This document shows positions 43,001-52,525 of a DNA stretch of 64,000 nucleotides, piece after piece; position 1 is the stretch's first letter; every line of letters begins with the position of its first letter. Origin of the DNA: Nocardioides sp. YIM 152315 (lineage in GTDB: Bacteria; Actinomycetota; Actinomycetes; Propionibacteriales; Nocardioidaceae); assembly GCF_029210375.1 (NCBI RefSeq), contig NZ_JARGER010000042.1, positions 62,001 through 126,000 of the forward strand, in the 5' to 3' direction. The notes under the pieces are model-generated. The model was given only the letters and a program-made list of their open reading frames with translations. It had not been told where the DNA came from and ran no database searches. A program made the translations under genes and the position numbers.

Positions 43001-43921
43001 ATGGAGCTGCGCGTCTTCACTGAACCCCAGCAGGGAGCCACGTACGACGACCTGGTCGCGGTCGCGAAGGAGGCCGAGTCGCTCGGGTTCGGGGCGTTCT
43101 TCCGCTCCGACCACTACCTCGGGATGGGCACCGACGGGCTGCCCGGGCCCAGCGACGCCTGGATCACGCTGGCCGGCATCGCGCGGGAGACCAGCACGAT
43201 CCGGCTCGGGACGATGATGACCAGCGCGACGTTCCGGCTGCCCGGCCCGCTCGCGATCAGCGTGGCGAACGTCGACCAGATGTCGGGCGGACGCGTCGAG
43301 CTCGGCATCGGGGCGGGCTGGTTCACCGAGGAGCACACGGCGTACGGCATCCCCTTCCCGGACACCGGTGAGCGCTTCGACCGGCTCGAGGAGCAGCTCG
43401 CGATCATCACCGGGCTGTGGGCCACCGAGGGTGGCTTCGGCTTCGAGGGCGCCCACTACCAGGTCGCGGACAGCCCCGGGCTGCCGAAGCCGACCCAGTC
43501 CAAACCGCCGGTGCTCATCGGCGGGCTCGGCAGGAAGCGGACGCCGGAGCTGGCGGCGCGCCACGCCGACGAGTTCAACCTGCCGTTCGTCGACGTGGAC
43601 ACCACGAAGGCGCAGTTCGCCCGGGTGCGCGACGCCTGCGAGGCGCAGCAGCGCGACCCCGCGACCATGCGGTGGTCCAACGCGCTGGTCGTCTGCATCG
43701 GTGCCGACGAGGCCGAGGTCGAGCGCCGGGCCGCGGCGATCGGCCGCGACAAGGACGAGCTGCGTGAGAACGGCGTGGCCGGCACCCCGCAGGAGGCGAT
43801 CGACAGGCTCCGGGCCTACGCCGACGCGGGCGCCGAGCGCGTCTACCTGCAGTTCCTCGACCTCGCCGACCTCGACCACCTGCGCCTCGTCGCCGCAGAC
43901 GTCATGCCGCACGTCGGCTGA
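43001..43921 (+). CDS. LLM-class F420-dependent oxidoreductase (TIGR03560 type)
   Basis: 306 residues. Luciferase-like TIM barrel with AKEAESLGFGAFFRSDHYLG near 25, IRLGTMMTSATFRLPGPLAI near 67, GGRVELGIGAGWFTEEHTAYG near 93 and KPPVLIGGLGRKRTPELAAR near 165. The G-G-R-x-E-x-G-x-G-A-G-W-x-x-x-E-H signature is that of F420- or FMN-dependent oxidoreductases of actinobacteria. The substrate is unknown. It lies between folA and dapA as an independent unit. Confidence 0.87.
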   Translation: MELRVFTEPQQGATYDDLVAVAKEAESLGFGAFFRSDHYLGMGTDGLPGPSDAWITLAGIARETSTIRLGTMMTSATFRLPGPLAISVANVDQMSGGRVELGIGAGWFTEEHTAYGIPFPDTGERFDRLEEQLAIITGLWATEGGFGFEGAHYQVADSPGLPKPTQSKPPVLIGGLGRKRTPELAARHADEFNLPFVDVDTTKAQFARVRDACEAQQRDPATMRWSNALVVCIGADEAEVERRAAAIGRDKDELRENGVAGTPQEAIDRLRAYADAGAERVYLQFLDLADLDHLRLVAADVMPHVG

Positions 43922-43934
43922 GGCACCGGAGCGA

Positions 43935-43940
43935 TAGCCT
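43935..43940 (+). promoter_or_regulatory. -10 element of leaderless dapA
   Basis: TAGCCT followed by seven bases and ATG 43948; it decides against the GTG at 43942. Confidence 0.55.
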
Positions 43941-43947
43941 TGTGCCC

Positions 43948-44847
43948 ATGACCTCTGCCGCACCTGCTGCGCCGTTCGGACGCATGCTCACCGCCATGGC
44001 GACCGCGTTCGGTCCCGACGGGAGCCTCGACCTCGACGGTGTCCAGCGGGTGGCCAAGCACCTCGTCGCCACCGGTCACGACGGGCTCGTGGTCTCCGGC
44101 ACGACCGGCGAGTCGCCGACCACGACCAAGGAGGAGGACGGCGAGATCCTCGCCGCCGTGCGCGCGGCGGTCGGCCCCGACATCACGCTGGTGGCCGGCG
44201 TCGGCACCAACGACACCGCCACCTCGACGTACCTCGCGCGCCAGGCCCGCGAGCGCGGGGCCGACGGCGTCCTGCTCGTCTCGCCGTACTACAACAAGCC
44301 GGGCCAGCGCGGCATCGTCCAGCACTTCCGCCAGGTGGTCGACGCCGCCGAGCTGCCGGTCATGCTCTACGACGTCCCTGGGCGCACGGGCAGCCAGATC
44401 GCGCTCGAGTCCTACGCCGAGATGATCGCGTGGGAGCCCGTCGTCGCGGTCAAGGACGCCGTCGGCGACATGCCGCGGGCGGCGAAGCTGGCACAGCTCG
44501 GGTACGCCGTCTACTCCGGCGACGACGTCAATACCCTCGGCTTCCTGACCCACGGCGCCTGCGGGCTCGTCTCGGTCGTCGGCCACGCTGCGGGCAAGGA
44601 GCTGGCGTCGATGATCAACACCTACCTCGCCGGCGACCACGCCGGCGCCCTCGAGACCTACCTGCGGCTGCTGCCGGCGTTCGAGGCCGTGATGGGCGTG
44701 CCCAACTACGGCGCCACCACGGCCAAGGCGTCGCTCGAGCTGCTCGGGGTCCTCGACAACCGCCGCGTCCGCTCACCGCTCGCCCCGCTCGACGACGACG
44801 AGGTCGCGGCGCTGCGGCAGGGGCTGGAAGCGGCGGGCCTGCTGTGA
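43948..44847 (+). CDS. dapA: 4-hydroxy-tetrahydrodipicolinate synthase
   Basis: 299 residues from ATG 43948. The pyruvate-aldolase barrel motifs are VSGTTGESPTTTKEEDGEIL near 46, the catalytic Tyr in LLVSPYYNKPGQRGIVQHF near 110, YDVPGRTGSQIALE near 140, and the Schiff-base Lys in VVAVKDAVGDM near 167. It condenses pyruvate with aspartate semialdehyde, the first committed step to diaminopimelate and lysine. RNase J follows after a hairpin repeat. Confidence 0.95.
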   Translation: MTSAAPAAPFGRMLTAMATAFGPDGSLDLDGVQRVAKHLVATGHDGLVVSGTTGESPTTTKEEDGEILAAVRAAVGPDITLVAGVGTNDTATSTYLARQARERGADGVLLVSPYYNKPGQRGIVQHFRQVVDAAELPVMLYDVPGRTGSQIALESYAEMIAWEPVVAVKDAVGDMPRAAKLAQLGYAVYSGDDVNTLGFLTHGACGLVSVVGHAAGKELASMINTYLAGDHAGALETYLRLLPAFEAVMGVPNYGATTAKASLELLGVLDNRRVRSPLAPLDDDEVAALRQGLEAAGLL

Positions 44848-44850
44848 ACA

Positions 44851-44907
44851 CCCCACCAAGTTGCACGCTCCGCTCGCTGCGCTCGCTCCGCGCACAACTT
44901 GTCGGGG
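44851..44907 (+). repeat. hairpin repeat between dapA and RNase J
   Basis: CCCC-ac-CAAGTTG (44851-44863) pairs with CAACTTG-tc-GGGG (44895-44907); the loop contains CTCGCTGCGCTCGCT. The outer parts TGTGAACACCCCAC and GGGGACCCCGCATGAGC are shared with a second hairpin at 52526-52563, including the stop codon of the gene before and the start codon of the gene after. The present gap is 67 bases. Confidence 0.65.
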
Positions 44908-44914
44908 ACCCCGC

Positions 44915-46600
44915 ATGAGCCACCCGCACCCCGAGCTGTCCGCCCCCGGCCCGCTGCCGCAGGGAGGCCTGCGGGTCACCCCGCTCGGCGGGCTCGGCGA
45001 GGTCGGGCGCAACATGACCGCCTTCGAGTACGACGGGCGGCTGCTGCTCGTCGACTGCGGCGTGCTCTTCCCCGAGGACCACCAGCCCGGCATCGACCTC
45101 ATCCTCCCGGACTGGTCCGCGATCCGCGACCGGCTCGGCGACGTCGAGGCGCTGGTGCTCACCCACGGTCACGAGGACCACATCGGCGCCACGCCGTACC
45201 TCCTCCGCGAACGCGGCGACATCCCGCTCGTCGGCTCCGAGCTCACGCTCGCGCTGCTCGGGTCCAAGCTCCGCGAGCACCGCCTCAAGGAGACCGTGCA
45301 CCACGTGGTGAAGGAGGGCGACCGGCTGAGCTTCGGGCCGTTCCAGCTCGAGTTCGTCGCCGTCAACCACTCGATCCCCGACGCGCTCGCGGTCGCGATC
45401 CGCACCGGCGCCGGGATGGTGCTGCACACGGGCGACTTCAAGATGGACCAACTGCCGCTCGACGGGCGGATCACCGACCTGCGCGCGTTCGCGCGGCTGG
45501 GGGAGGAGGGCGTCGACCTCTTCCTCACCGACTCCACCAACGCCGAGACCCCCGGCTTCACGCCGGCGGAGAAGAAGATCACCCCAGTCATCGACCAGGT
45601 CTTCCGCGAGTCGAGCCAGCGCGTCATCGTCGCCTGCTTCGCCTCCCACGTGCACCGCGTGCAGCAGGTGCTCGACGCGGCGTACGCCCACGAGCGCCAG
45701 GTCGCGTACGTCGGGCGCTCGATGGTGCGCAACATGGGCATCGCCCGCGACCTGGGCTACCTCAAGGTGCCGCCGGCCACCCTCGTCGACACCAAGGACC
45801 TCGCCGACCTGCCGCCCGAGCGGCAGGTGCTGATCTCGACCGGCTCGCAGGGCGAGCCGATGAGCGCGCTGAGCCGGATCGCCCAGCGCAACCACCACTT
45901 CGTGCACATCGAGGAGAGCGACACCGTCCTGCTCGCGTCGAGCCTGATCCCGGGCAACGAGAACGCGGTCTACCGCGTGATCAACGGCCTGGCCCGCTGG
46001 GGTGCGCGGGTCGTGCACAAGGGCAACGCCATGGTGCACGTCTCCGGCCACGCCAGCGCCGGCGAGCTGCTCTACTGCTACAACATCGTCCAGCCCCGCA
46101 ACGTGCTGCCGGTGCACGGCGAGATCCGGCACATGCTGGCGAACGCCGAGCTGGCCCGCGCGACCGGAGTCGAGAACGTCGTCATCGCCGAGGACGGCGT
46201 CGTCGTCGACCTCGTCGACGGGGTCGCGGCGATCGCCGGCAAGGTCGAGTGCGGCTACGTCTTCGTCGACGGCTCGTCGGTCGGCGACATCACCGAGTCC
46301 GACCTCAAGGACCGCCGGATCCTCGGCGAGGAGGGCTTCATCTCCGTGATCGTCGTGGTCGACTCGGTGAGCGGGAAGGTGGCCGCCGGCCCGGAGATCC
46401 ACGCCCGCGGGTTCGCCGAGGACGACTCGACCTTCGACGAGATCAAGCAGCCGATCATCGACGCCCTCGACCGCGCGATCGCCGAGGGCACCACCGACGC
46501 CCACCAGCTCCAGCAGACGGTGCGCCGGGTGATCGGTCGCTGGGTGAGCAACACCCACCGCCGCCGACCGATGATCGTGCCGGTGGTCATCGAGGCCTGA
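44915..46600 (+). CDS. rnj: ribonuclease J
   Basis: 561 residues from ATG 44915. The metallo-beta-lactamase motif HGHEDHIGATPYLL near 83 supplies the zinc ligands, followed by the beta-CASP domain (GRSMVRNMGIARDLG near 270, ISTGSQGEPMSALSRIA near 310), SGHASAGELL near 370 and PVHGEIRHMLANAELAR near 395. The C-terminal domain ends NTHRRRPMIVPVVIEA. It is a 5'-3' exo- and endoribonuclease for mRNA and rRNA maturation. It directly follows dapA, the common actinobacterial order. Confidence 0.95.
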   Translation: MSHPHPELSAPGPLPQGGLRVTPLGGLGEVGRNMTAFEYDGRLLLVDCGVLFPEDHQPGIDLILPDWSAIRDRLGDVEALVLTHGHEDHIGATPYLLRERGDIPLVGSELTLALLGSKLREHRLKETVHHVVKEGDRLSFGPFQLEFVAVNHSIPDALAVAIRTGAGMVLHTGDFKMDQLPLDGRITDLRAFARLGEEGVDLFLTDSTNAETPGFTPAEKKITPVIDQVFRESSQRVIVACFASHVHRVQQVLDAAYAHERQVAYVGRSMVRNMGIARDLGYLKVPPATLVDTKDLADLPPERQVLISTGSQGEPMSALSRIAQRNHHFVHIEESDTVLLASSLIPGNENAVYRVINGLARWGARVVHKGNAMVHVSGHASAGELLYCYNIVQPRNVLPVHGEIRHMLANAELARATGVENVVIAEDGVVVDLVDGVAAIAGKVECGYVFVDGSSVGDITESDLKDRRILGEEGFISVIVVVDSVSGKVAAGPEIHARGFAEDDSTFDEIKQPIIDALDRAIAEGTTDAHQLQQTVRRVIGRWVSNTHRRRPMIVPVVIEA

Positions 46601-46621
46601 GGATGGTCCGTTCGGGTCCAT

Positions 46622-46679
46622 GCGGCGGTGGCTGCGGCTCGCTTCCACGACCCCGAAACGGTGCCTCTCCCACCGCCGC
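46622..46679 (+). terminator. possible terminator hairpin after RNase J
   Basis: GCGGCGGTGG (46622-46631) pairs perfectly with CCACCGCCGC (46670-46679), 22 bases after the RNase J stop, with a 38-base loop and no U-tract. It could end the dapA-rnj transcript before the separate ftsK promoter. Confidence 0.4.
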
Positions 46680-46786
46680 CCGGCACCAGCCGGCCAGTGG
46701 CGCACCTGGATCGCAGACCGGGCCCGCGCATCCGGGCTCCCAAGACACGCACTCCTGTGATGCGTGTGACGGGAGTGGCGCCTGCG

Positions 46787-46792
46787 TAGGGT
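46787..46792 (+). promoter_or_regulatory. -10 element of leaderless ftsK
   Basis: TAGGGT followed by seven bases and ATG 46800. Confidence 0.55.
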
Positions 46793-46799
46793 GGTGACC

Positions 46800-49409
46800 A
46801 TGGCGACCCGTACGTCTTCCCCGCCGGGGTCGCGGAGCAAGAGCACGTCCTCGACCTCCCGATCCCGGAGTACCGGCACCACCCGGTCCACGACGAGCCG
46901 GAGCACCGGCTCGTCGCGCAAGCCTGCCCCGCGCAAGCCTGCCCCGCGCAGCTCCAGCAAGGGCAAGTCGAAGACGGCGGCGAAGCGCCGTCCCGCCCCC
47001 CGGGCGGTGCGCAACGGGCCGGGTCCGATCTCCCGGCTCTTCACGGTCCTCTTCCGCGGCGTCGCGGCCGTCTGGCTCGCCGTCGCGCACGGGGTCGGAG
47101 CGGTCGCCCGCAGCATCGGCCACACCGCGCGGGAGCTCGAGCCGGACCACCGCCGCGACGGCGTCGGCCTCTTCCTGATGGGCGTCGCGGTCGTGGTGGC
47201 CGCCGCCGTCTGGTGGCAGCTGCCCGGCTCGGTCATGGACGGGGCGCGCACCGTCGTCCAGGGCTCGGTCGGCAAGGTCGGCTTCGTCGTGCCGCTGGCG
47301 CTGCTCTTCGTCGGCTGGCGCACCATGCGCGACCCCGAGCACACGGGCCCGGCCGGTCGTCAGGTCGTCGGCTGGACCTCGCTCGCCTTCGGCGTCCTCG
47401 GCATCGTCCAGATCGCCGAGGGCAACCCGCAGCCCAGCCTCGGCGACACCAGCGACCTGCGGACCGCCGGCGGCGCCGTCGGGTACGTCGTCGCCAGCCT
47501 GCTGCTCGACCTGATGCGGTCGGCGTACGTCGTGGTGCCGCTGCTGGCGCTGCTCGCGTTCTTCGGGGTGCTGATCATCACCGCGACGCCGCTCTACCAG
47601 GTGCCGCACCGGCTCGCGGAGGTCCGCGACCGGCTGCTGGGCCGCGAGCACGAGGACGAGGAGCCGGAGGCTCCCGCCCGCCGCGGCCGCCGCCCCCGGG
47701 CGTCGGAGGACGAGATCGACCCCGAGCGGGGCGATCCGGCGTACGACAGCCCGGTCCTGCAGGACCGGGAGCACCGCTTGCGCAAGAAGCGGCTCGAGAC
47801 CACCGAGGACGGGCTCGACATCTTCGCGCCCGACGCGGAGACCGTCACCGACGCCCCCGCGGTCGAGGAGAAGGGAGAGCTCGAGCCGCCGCCGCACCAG
47901 CCGCTGCCGGTGCGCGCCGAGCAGCTCGCGCTCTCCGGCGACATCGTCTACACGCTGCCGGGCAGCGACGTACTCAAGCCGGGCTCGCCGCACAAGGCCC
48001 GTTCGAAGGCCAGCGACTCCGTGGTCGAGCGGCTCACCCAGGTGCTCGAGGAGTTCTCGATCGACGCCCAGGTCACCGGCTACACGCGCGGACCGACGGT
48101 CACGCGCTACGAGGTCGAGCTCGGGCCCGGCGTCAAGGTCGAGAAGATCACCAGCATCCAGAAGAACATCGCGTACGCCGTCGCCTCGGCCGACGTGCGG
48201 ATCCTCAGCCCGATCCCCGGCAAGTCGGCGGTCGGTGTCGAGATCCCCAACCTGGACAAGGAGATCGTCTCCCTCGGCGACGTGCTGCGCTCCAACACGG
48301 CGCGCTCCGACCACCACCCGATGGTGGCCGGCCTCGGCAAGGACGTGGAGGGCGGCTTCGTCGTCGCCAACCTCGCGAAGATGCCGCACCTGCTGGTCGC
48401 GGGTGCCACCGGCTCCGGCAAGTCGTCGTTCATCAACTCGATGATCACCTCGATCCTGATGCGGTCGACGCCCGACGAGGTGCGGATGATCATGGTCGAC
48501 CCGAAGCGGGTCGAGCTGAACGCCTACGAGGGCGTCCCGCACCTGATCACGCCGATCATCACCAACCCCAAGAAGGCCGCCGAGGCGCTCGCCTGGGTCG
48601 TGCGCGAGATGGACCTGCGCTACGACGACCTGGCGAACTTCGGGTTCCGCCACATCGACGACTTCAACAAGGCGGTCCGGGCCGGCAAGGTCGAGGTGCC
48701 GGCGGGCAGCGAGCGCCAGCTCGAGCCCTACCCCTACCTGCTGGTGATCGTCGACGAGCTCGCCGACCTGATGATGGTGGCGCCGCGCGACGTCGAGGAC
48801 GCGGTCGTCCGCATCACCCAGCTCGCCCGCGCCGCCGGCATCCACCTGGTGCTGGCCACGCAGCGACCCAGCGTCGACGTCGTCACCGGCCTGATCAAGG
48901 CCAACGTGCCGTCGCGGCTGGCCTTCGCCACGTCCAGCCTCGCCGACAGCCGGGTCATCCTCGACCAGCCGGGCGCGGAGAAGCTGGTCGGCCAGGGCGA
49001 CGGCCTCTTCCTGCCGATGGGCGCCTCGAAGCCCGCGCGCATCCAGGGCTCCTGGGTCACCGAGGCGGAGATCGCCCAGGTGGTCAAGCACTGCAAGGAG
49101 CAGCTGCAGCCGTCGTACCGCGAGGACGTCACCGCGCCCGCCGCCTCCAAGCGCGAGCTCGACGACGACATCGGCGACGACCTCGACCTGGTGATCCAGG
49201 CGGTCGAGCTGGTCGTCTCCACGCAGTTCGGCTCGACGTCGATGCTGCAGCGCAAGCTGCGGGTCGGCTTCGCGAAGGCCGGCCGGCTGATGGACATCCT
49301 CGAGAGCCGCGGCGTCGTCGGGCCCAGCGAGGGCTCGAAGGCGCGCGACGTGCTCGTGAAGCCCGACGAGATCGATGGCGTGATCGCGACCCTCCAGGGG
49401 GAGATGTGA
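46800..49409 (+). CDS. ftsK: DNA translocase FtsK
   Basis: 869 residues. A basic Ser/Thr/Lys/Pro-rich N-terminus (1-75, with two RKPAP units) is followed by about five hydrophobic segments (80-265), an acidic linker and the motor domain. That domain has Walker A GATGSGKSS near 535 and Walker B LLVIVDELADLMM near 646. The winged gamma domain is at the C-terminus (STSMLQRKLRVGFAKAGRLM). It pumps chromosomal DNA through the division septum. The stop overlaps the GTG of the next gene, giving an ftsK-RodZ-like-rimO-pgsA order. Confidence 0.96.
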   Translation: MATRTSSPPGSRSKSTSSTSRSRSTGTTRSTTSRSTGSSRKPAPRKPAPRSSSKGKSKTAAKRRPAPRAVRNGPGPISRLFTVLFRGVAAVWLAVAHGVGAVARSIGHTARELEPDHRRDGVGLFLMGVAVVVAAAVWWQLPGSVMDGARTVVQGSVGKVGFVVPLALLFVGWRTMRDPEHTGPAGRQVVGWTSLAFGVLGIVQIAEGNPQPSLGDTSDLRTAGGAVGYVVASLLLDLMRSAYVVVPLLALLAFFGVLIITATPLYQVPHRLAEVRDRLLGREHEDEEPEAPARRGRRPRASEDEIDPERGDPAYDSPVLQDREHRLRKKRLETTEDGLDIFAPDAETVTDAPAVEEKGELEPPPHQPLPVRAEQLALSGDIVYTLPGSDVLKPGSPHKARSKASDSVVERLTQVLEEFSIDAQVTGYTRGPTVTRYEVELGPGVKVEKITSIQKNIAYAVASADVRILSPIPGKSAVGVEIPNLDKEIVSLGDVLRSNTARSDHHPMVAGLGKDVEGGFVVANLAKMPHLLVAGATGSGKSSFINSMITSILMRSTPDEVRMIMVDPKRVELNAYEGVPHLITPIITNPKKAAEALAWVVREMDLRYDDLANFGFRHIDDFNKAVRAGKVEVPAGSERQLEPYPYLLVIVDELADLMMVAPRDVEDAVVRITQLARAAGIHLVLATQRPSVDVVTGLIKANVPSRLAFATSSLADSRVILDQPGAEKLVGQGDGLFLPMGASKPARIQGSWVTEAEIAQVVKHCKEQLQPSYREDVTAPAASKRELDDDIGDDLDLVIQAVELVVSTQFGSTSMLQRKLRVGFAKAGRLMDILESRGVVGPSEGSKARDVLVKPDEIDGVIATLQGEM

Positions 49410-51058
49410 GCAACCTCAGCACTGCGGACCTCGACCTGACCTACGACGGGCCGCCCGCCGCCGCCCCCGGCCCGGTCGAGGTGCGCCGCAACGGCGCCCT
49501 CGCGGGCGGGATCGGCGTCGTGGCGGCGGTCGTCGCGCTGGCCTACCTCACCCGCGCCCTCGGCGACGGCTCGTGGCTCGACTGGGTGCTCGCCCTCGCG
49601 ATGGGCGCCGTCGCCGCGGTCTACCTCTCGGCCCTGCTCGACGCCCGCACCCCGCTCATGGTCGTCGACGACCAGGGCATCCGGGTGCGCAAGGGGCGGC
49701 GCTGGCACGGCTTCCGGTGGGAAGGCGTCGAGGTCCTCGAGCACCACCCCCGCGGTGGCGTGCTCCGGGATGGACGCCTGGTGCTGTTCGCCCGCGAGGC
49801 CGACCGCGAGTTCTCCGTGCCGCTCTCGCTCTCCACGTGGGTCGCAGGGGCCGGCGACGACCTGACGCTCGCGCTGGAGGCCCTGGCGGACCGCCCGGGC
49901 CAGGTGGTCGAGGTCGGAGTCGAGGCGGGCGACGAGCTCGACGACTCCGTGGAGGAGTGGGCCGAGGAGGAGTGGGGCGAGGAGGAGCCCGCCCACCCCG
50001 TGCTGCACGATCCGCGCCCGACCGTGGCGCGCGGCATCGACTTCCTCGCCGACCGCCTGCGGCGACGCCGGGACGCCGAGCCGGAACCCGTGCTCGAGAC
50101 TGCGCTCGAGACCGGGCCCGAGCTGCCGAACGAGCCCGAGCCGACGGTGCCGTTGGTGGCCGCGAGCGCGACGCCGCTCCCGCTGCGCGTCCCGATCGGC
50201 GGCAGCCGCGTCGAGGTCCGCTTCGAGGGCGCCGCGGCGCTGCAGCCCGAGCCGGTCGACGACGACACCGCGGCCACGACCGCGCTGCCGGAGGCCGTCG
50301 AGCTGCGCCGCGAGCCCGACGCCCTGATCGTGGACCCCCTCGCCGAGCCGGTCGCCGAGCCGGTGGTCGGCCCGGCGCTGGCCGCCGCCCGCACCCGCCT
50401 CCACCTGACGGTCGACCAGCTCGCGGAGCGCACCCGCATCCGCCCGCACGTCATCGAGTCGATCGAGGTCGACGACTTCGGGCCCTGCGGCGGCGACTTC
50501 TACGCCCGCGGCCACCTGCGCACCCTCGCCCGCGTCCTCGGCGTCGACGCCGCCCCGCTGCTCGCGGCGTACGACGAGAGGTACGCCGACGCGCCGATCG
50601 ACGCGCGCCGGGTGTTCGAGGCGGAGCTCGCGACCGGCGCGGACGGGCCGATCCGAAGCATGCGCGGCGGCCCGAACTGGTCGGTGCTGATCGCGGCCGT
50701 GATGGCGCTGGTCCTCGCGTGGTCCATCGCCCGGCTGATCATGGACAGCCCGGTCGAGCTCGGCAGCAAGCCGGTGCTCAACGGCTCGCCCGCACCGCAG
50801 GCGAAGCTCGGCGCCCCGGTGCCCGTCGTGCTCGACGCCGCGACCGGCGGCACCCACGTCGTGGTGCTCGACGGCGCGGGGGAGCAGGTCTTCAACGGCG
50901 ATCTGGCGTTCGGCGAGAAGAAGTCGCTCAAGGCGGCCCCGCCGGTGCGCGTCCAGGCCTCCGACGGTGGCCTCCAGGTGACCCTCGACGGCCAGGAGCG
51001 CGGCCCCCTGGGCTCCGAGGGCCAGCCGGCGCAGAACACCTTCGCCGTCGACGACTGA
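49406..51058 (+). CDS. RodZ-like helix-turn-helix membrane protein with N-terminal membrane domain
   Basis: 550 residues from GTG 49406 overlapping the ftsK stop. The N-terminus (about 25-80) has two transmembrane helices and a small PH-like beta domain (GIRVRKGRRWHGFRWEGVEV). A long acidic Pro/Glu linker leads to an HTH_25 domain near 330-395 (LAAARTRLHLTVDQLAERTR, YARGHLRTLARVLGVD), a single helix (VLIAAVMALVLAWSIARLIM, about 432) and a DUF4115 domain at the end. The C-terminal half is the RodZ layout that links the cytoskeleton to cell-wall synthesis. The extra N-terminal membrane/PH part is uncommon and gives three helices in total. Confidence 0.83.
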   Translation: MSNLSTADLDLTYDGPPAAAPGPVEVRRNGALAGGIGVVAAVVALAYLTRALGDGSWLDWVLALAMGAVAAVYLSALLDARTPLMVVDDQGIRVRKGRRWHGFRWEGVEVLEHHPRGGVLRDGRLVLFAREADREFSVPLSLSTWVAGAGDDLTLALEALADRPGQVVEVGVEAGDELDDSVEEWAEEEWGEEEPAHPVLHDPRPTVARGIDFLADRLRRRRDAEPEPVLETALETGPELPNEPEPTVPLVAASATPLPLRVPIGGSRVEVRFEGAAALQPEPVDDDTAATTALPEAVELRREPDALIVDPLAEPVAEPVVGPALAAARTRLHLTVDQLAERTRIRPHVIESIEVDDFGPCGGDFYARGHLRTLARVLGVDAAPLLAAYDERYADAPIDARRVFEAELATGADGPIRSMRGGPNWSVLIAAVMALVLAWSIARLIMDSPVELGSKPVLNGSPAPQAKLGAPVPVVLDAATGGTHVVVLDGAGEQVFNGDLAFGEKKSLKAAPPVRVQASDGGLQVTLDGQERGPLGSEGQPAQNTFAVDD

Positions 51059-51112
51059 GTCGGACGCGGCGTTTCGACGCGGTCACCGGTCGGTTGCGAT
51101 ACTCGGACGGAC

Positions 51113-52522
51113 ATGACGACCGACACGACTGCCCAGGACCGTGAGCTGCTCTCGGTCGCCATGGTGACCCTCGGGTGCGCCCGCAACGAGGTCGACTCCG
51201 AGGAGCTGGCGGGACGGCTCGAGAGCGGCGGCTTCCTCCTGGTCGCCGACCCCGCGGACGCCGACACGGTCGTGGTCAACACCTGCGGGTTCGTCGAGTC
51301 GGCGAAGAAGGACTCGGTCGACACGCTCCTCGACGCCGCGGACCTGAAGTCGACCGGCCGCACCCAGGCCGTCGTCGCGGTCGGCTGCATGGCGGAGAGG
51401 TACGGCAAGGAGCTCGCGGAGTCGCTGCCCGAGGCCGACGCGGTGCTCGGCTTCGACGACTACCCCGACATCGCCGCGCGGCTGCGGTCGATCGTCGCGG
51501 GTGAGGCCCACCAGGCCCACACTCCGCAGGATCGGCGCAGGCTGCTCCCGATCACCCCCGTCGAGCGTGCGCTGTCCACCGCGCCGGTGCCCGGGCACGC
51601 GTCGGGTCCAGCGAGCCTGCGTCGCCGACTCGACTCCGGCCCGACCGCCTCGCTGAAGCTCGCGAGCGGCTGCGACCGGCGCTGCTCCTTCTGCGCGATC
51701 CCGTCCTTCCGCGGCTCGTTCGTGAGCCGTCGGCCCTCGGACGTGCTGCAGGAGGCGCGCTGGCTGGGGGAGAACGGCGCGCGCGAGCTGTTCCTCGTGA
51801 GCGAGAACTCCACGTCGTACGGCAAGGACCTCGGCGACCTGCGCCTGCTCGAGATCCTGCTGCCCGAGCTGGCCTCGGTCGACGGCGTCGACCGGGTGCG
51901 GGTCTCCTACCTGCAGCCGGCGGAGACCCGCCCGGGGCTGATCGAGGCGATCGCGACGACGCCCGGCGTCACGCCGTACTTCGACCTGTCCTTCCAGCAC
52001 GCCAGCGCCGAGGTGCTGCGCCGAATGCGTCGCTTCGGCGACCCCGACAGCTTCCTGGCGCTGCTCGACCAGATCCGCGCCCTCGCCCCGGAGGCCGGTG
52101 TCCGCAGCAACGTGATCGTCGGGTTCCCCGGCGAGACCGAGGACGACCTGCAGACGCTGTGCGACTTCCTGGTCGCCGCGCGGCTCGACGTCACCGGCGT
52201 CTTCGGCTACTCCGACGAGGACGGCACCGAGGCCGCGACGTACGACGCCAAGCTGGACGACGACGAGGTCCGTCGCCGCGCCGAGCACGTGACGGCGCTC
52301 GTGGAGGAGCTGACCAGTCAGCGGGCGGCCGAGCGCGTCGGCGAGACGGTCCAGGTCCTGGTCGAGAGCGTGGACGGGACCGTCGAGGGGCGGGCGGAGC
52401 ACCAGGGCCCGGAGGTCGACGGCTCGACGTACCTGCTCGGCCGCACCGCGCAGGTGGGCGACCTGGTCCGCGCGGTCGTGGTCGAGTCCGAGGGCGCGGA
52501 CCTCTACGCTCAGGCACTGTGA
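51113..52522 (+). CDS. rimO: ribosomal protein S12 methylthiotransferase
   Basis: 469 residues. The MTTase N-terminal domain has Cys ligands in MVTLGCARNEVDSE, VNTCGFVESAKKDSV and AVGCMAERYGKEL; the radical-SAM motif is CDRRCSFC near 186; a TRAM domain closes the protein. An insert of about 45 residues lies between the two (HQAHTPQDRRRLLPIT region). It methylthiolates Asp of S12 (Asp88 in E. coli). GATACT nine bases upstream is a possible -10 for an almost leaderless transcript. Confidence 0.95.
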   Translation: MTTDTTAQDRELLSVAMVTLGCARNEVDSEELAGRLESGGFLLVADPADADTVVVNTCGFVESAKKDSVDTLLDAADLKSTGRTQAVVAVGCMAERYGKELAESLPEADAVLGFDDYPDIAARLRSIVAGEAHQAHTPQDRRRLLPITPVERALSTAPVPGHASGPASLRRRLDSGPTASLKLASGCDRRCSFCAIPSFRGSFVSRRPSDVLQEARWLGENGARELFLVSENSTSYGKDLGDLRLLEILLPELASVDGVDRVRVSYLQPAETRPGLIEAIATTPGVTPYFDLSFQHASAEVLRRMRRFGDPDSFLALLDQIRALAPEAGVRSNVIVGFPGETEDDLQTLCDFLVAARLDVTGVFGYSDEDGTEAATYDAKLDDDEVRRRAEHVTALVEELTSQRAAERVGETVQVLVESVDGTVEGRAEHQGPEVDGSTYLLGRTAQVGDLVRAVVVESEGADLYAQAL

Positions 52523-52525
52523 ACA

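Noticed and set aside
46587..49091. An 834-codon minus-strand frame opposite ftsK
   Set aside because: No motifs and composition typical of an antisense shadow; FtsK on the plus strand has full Walker A and B and gamma domain.
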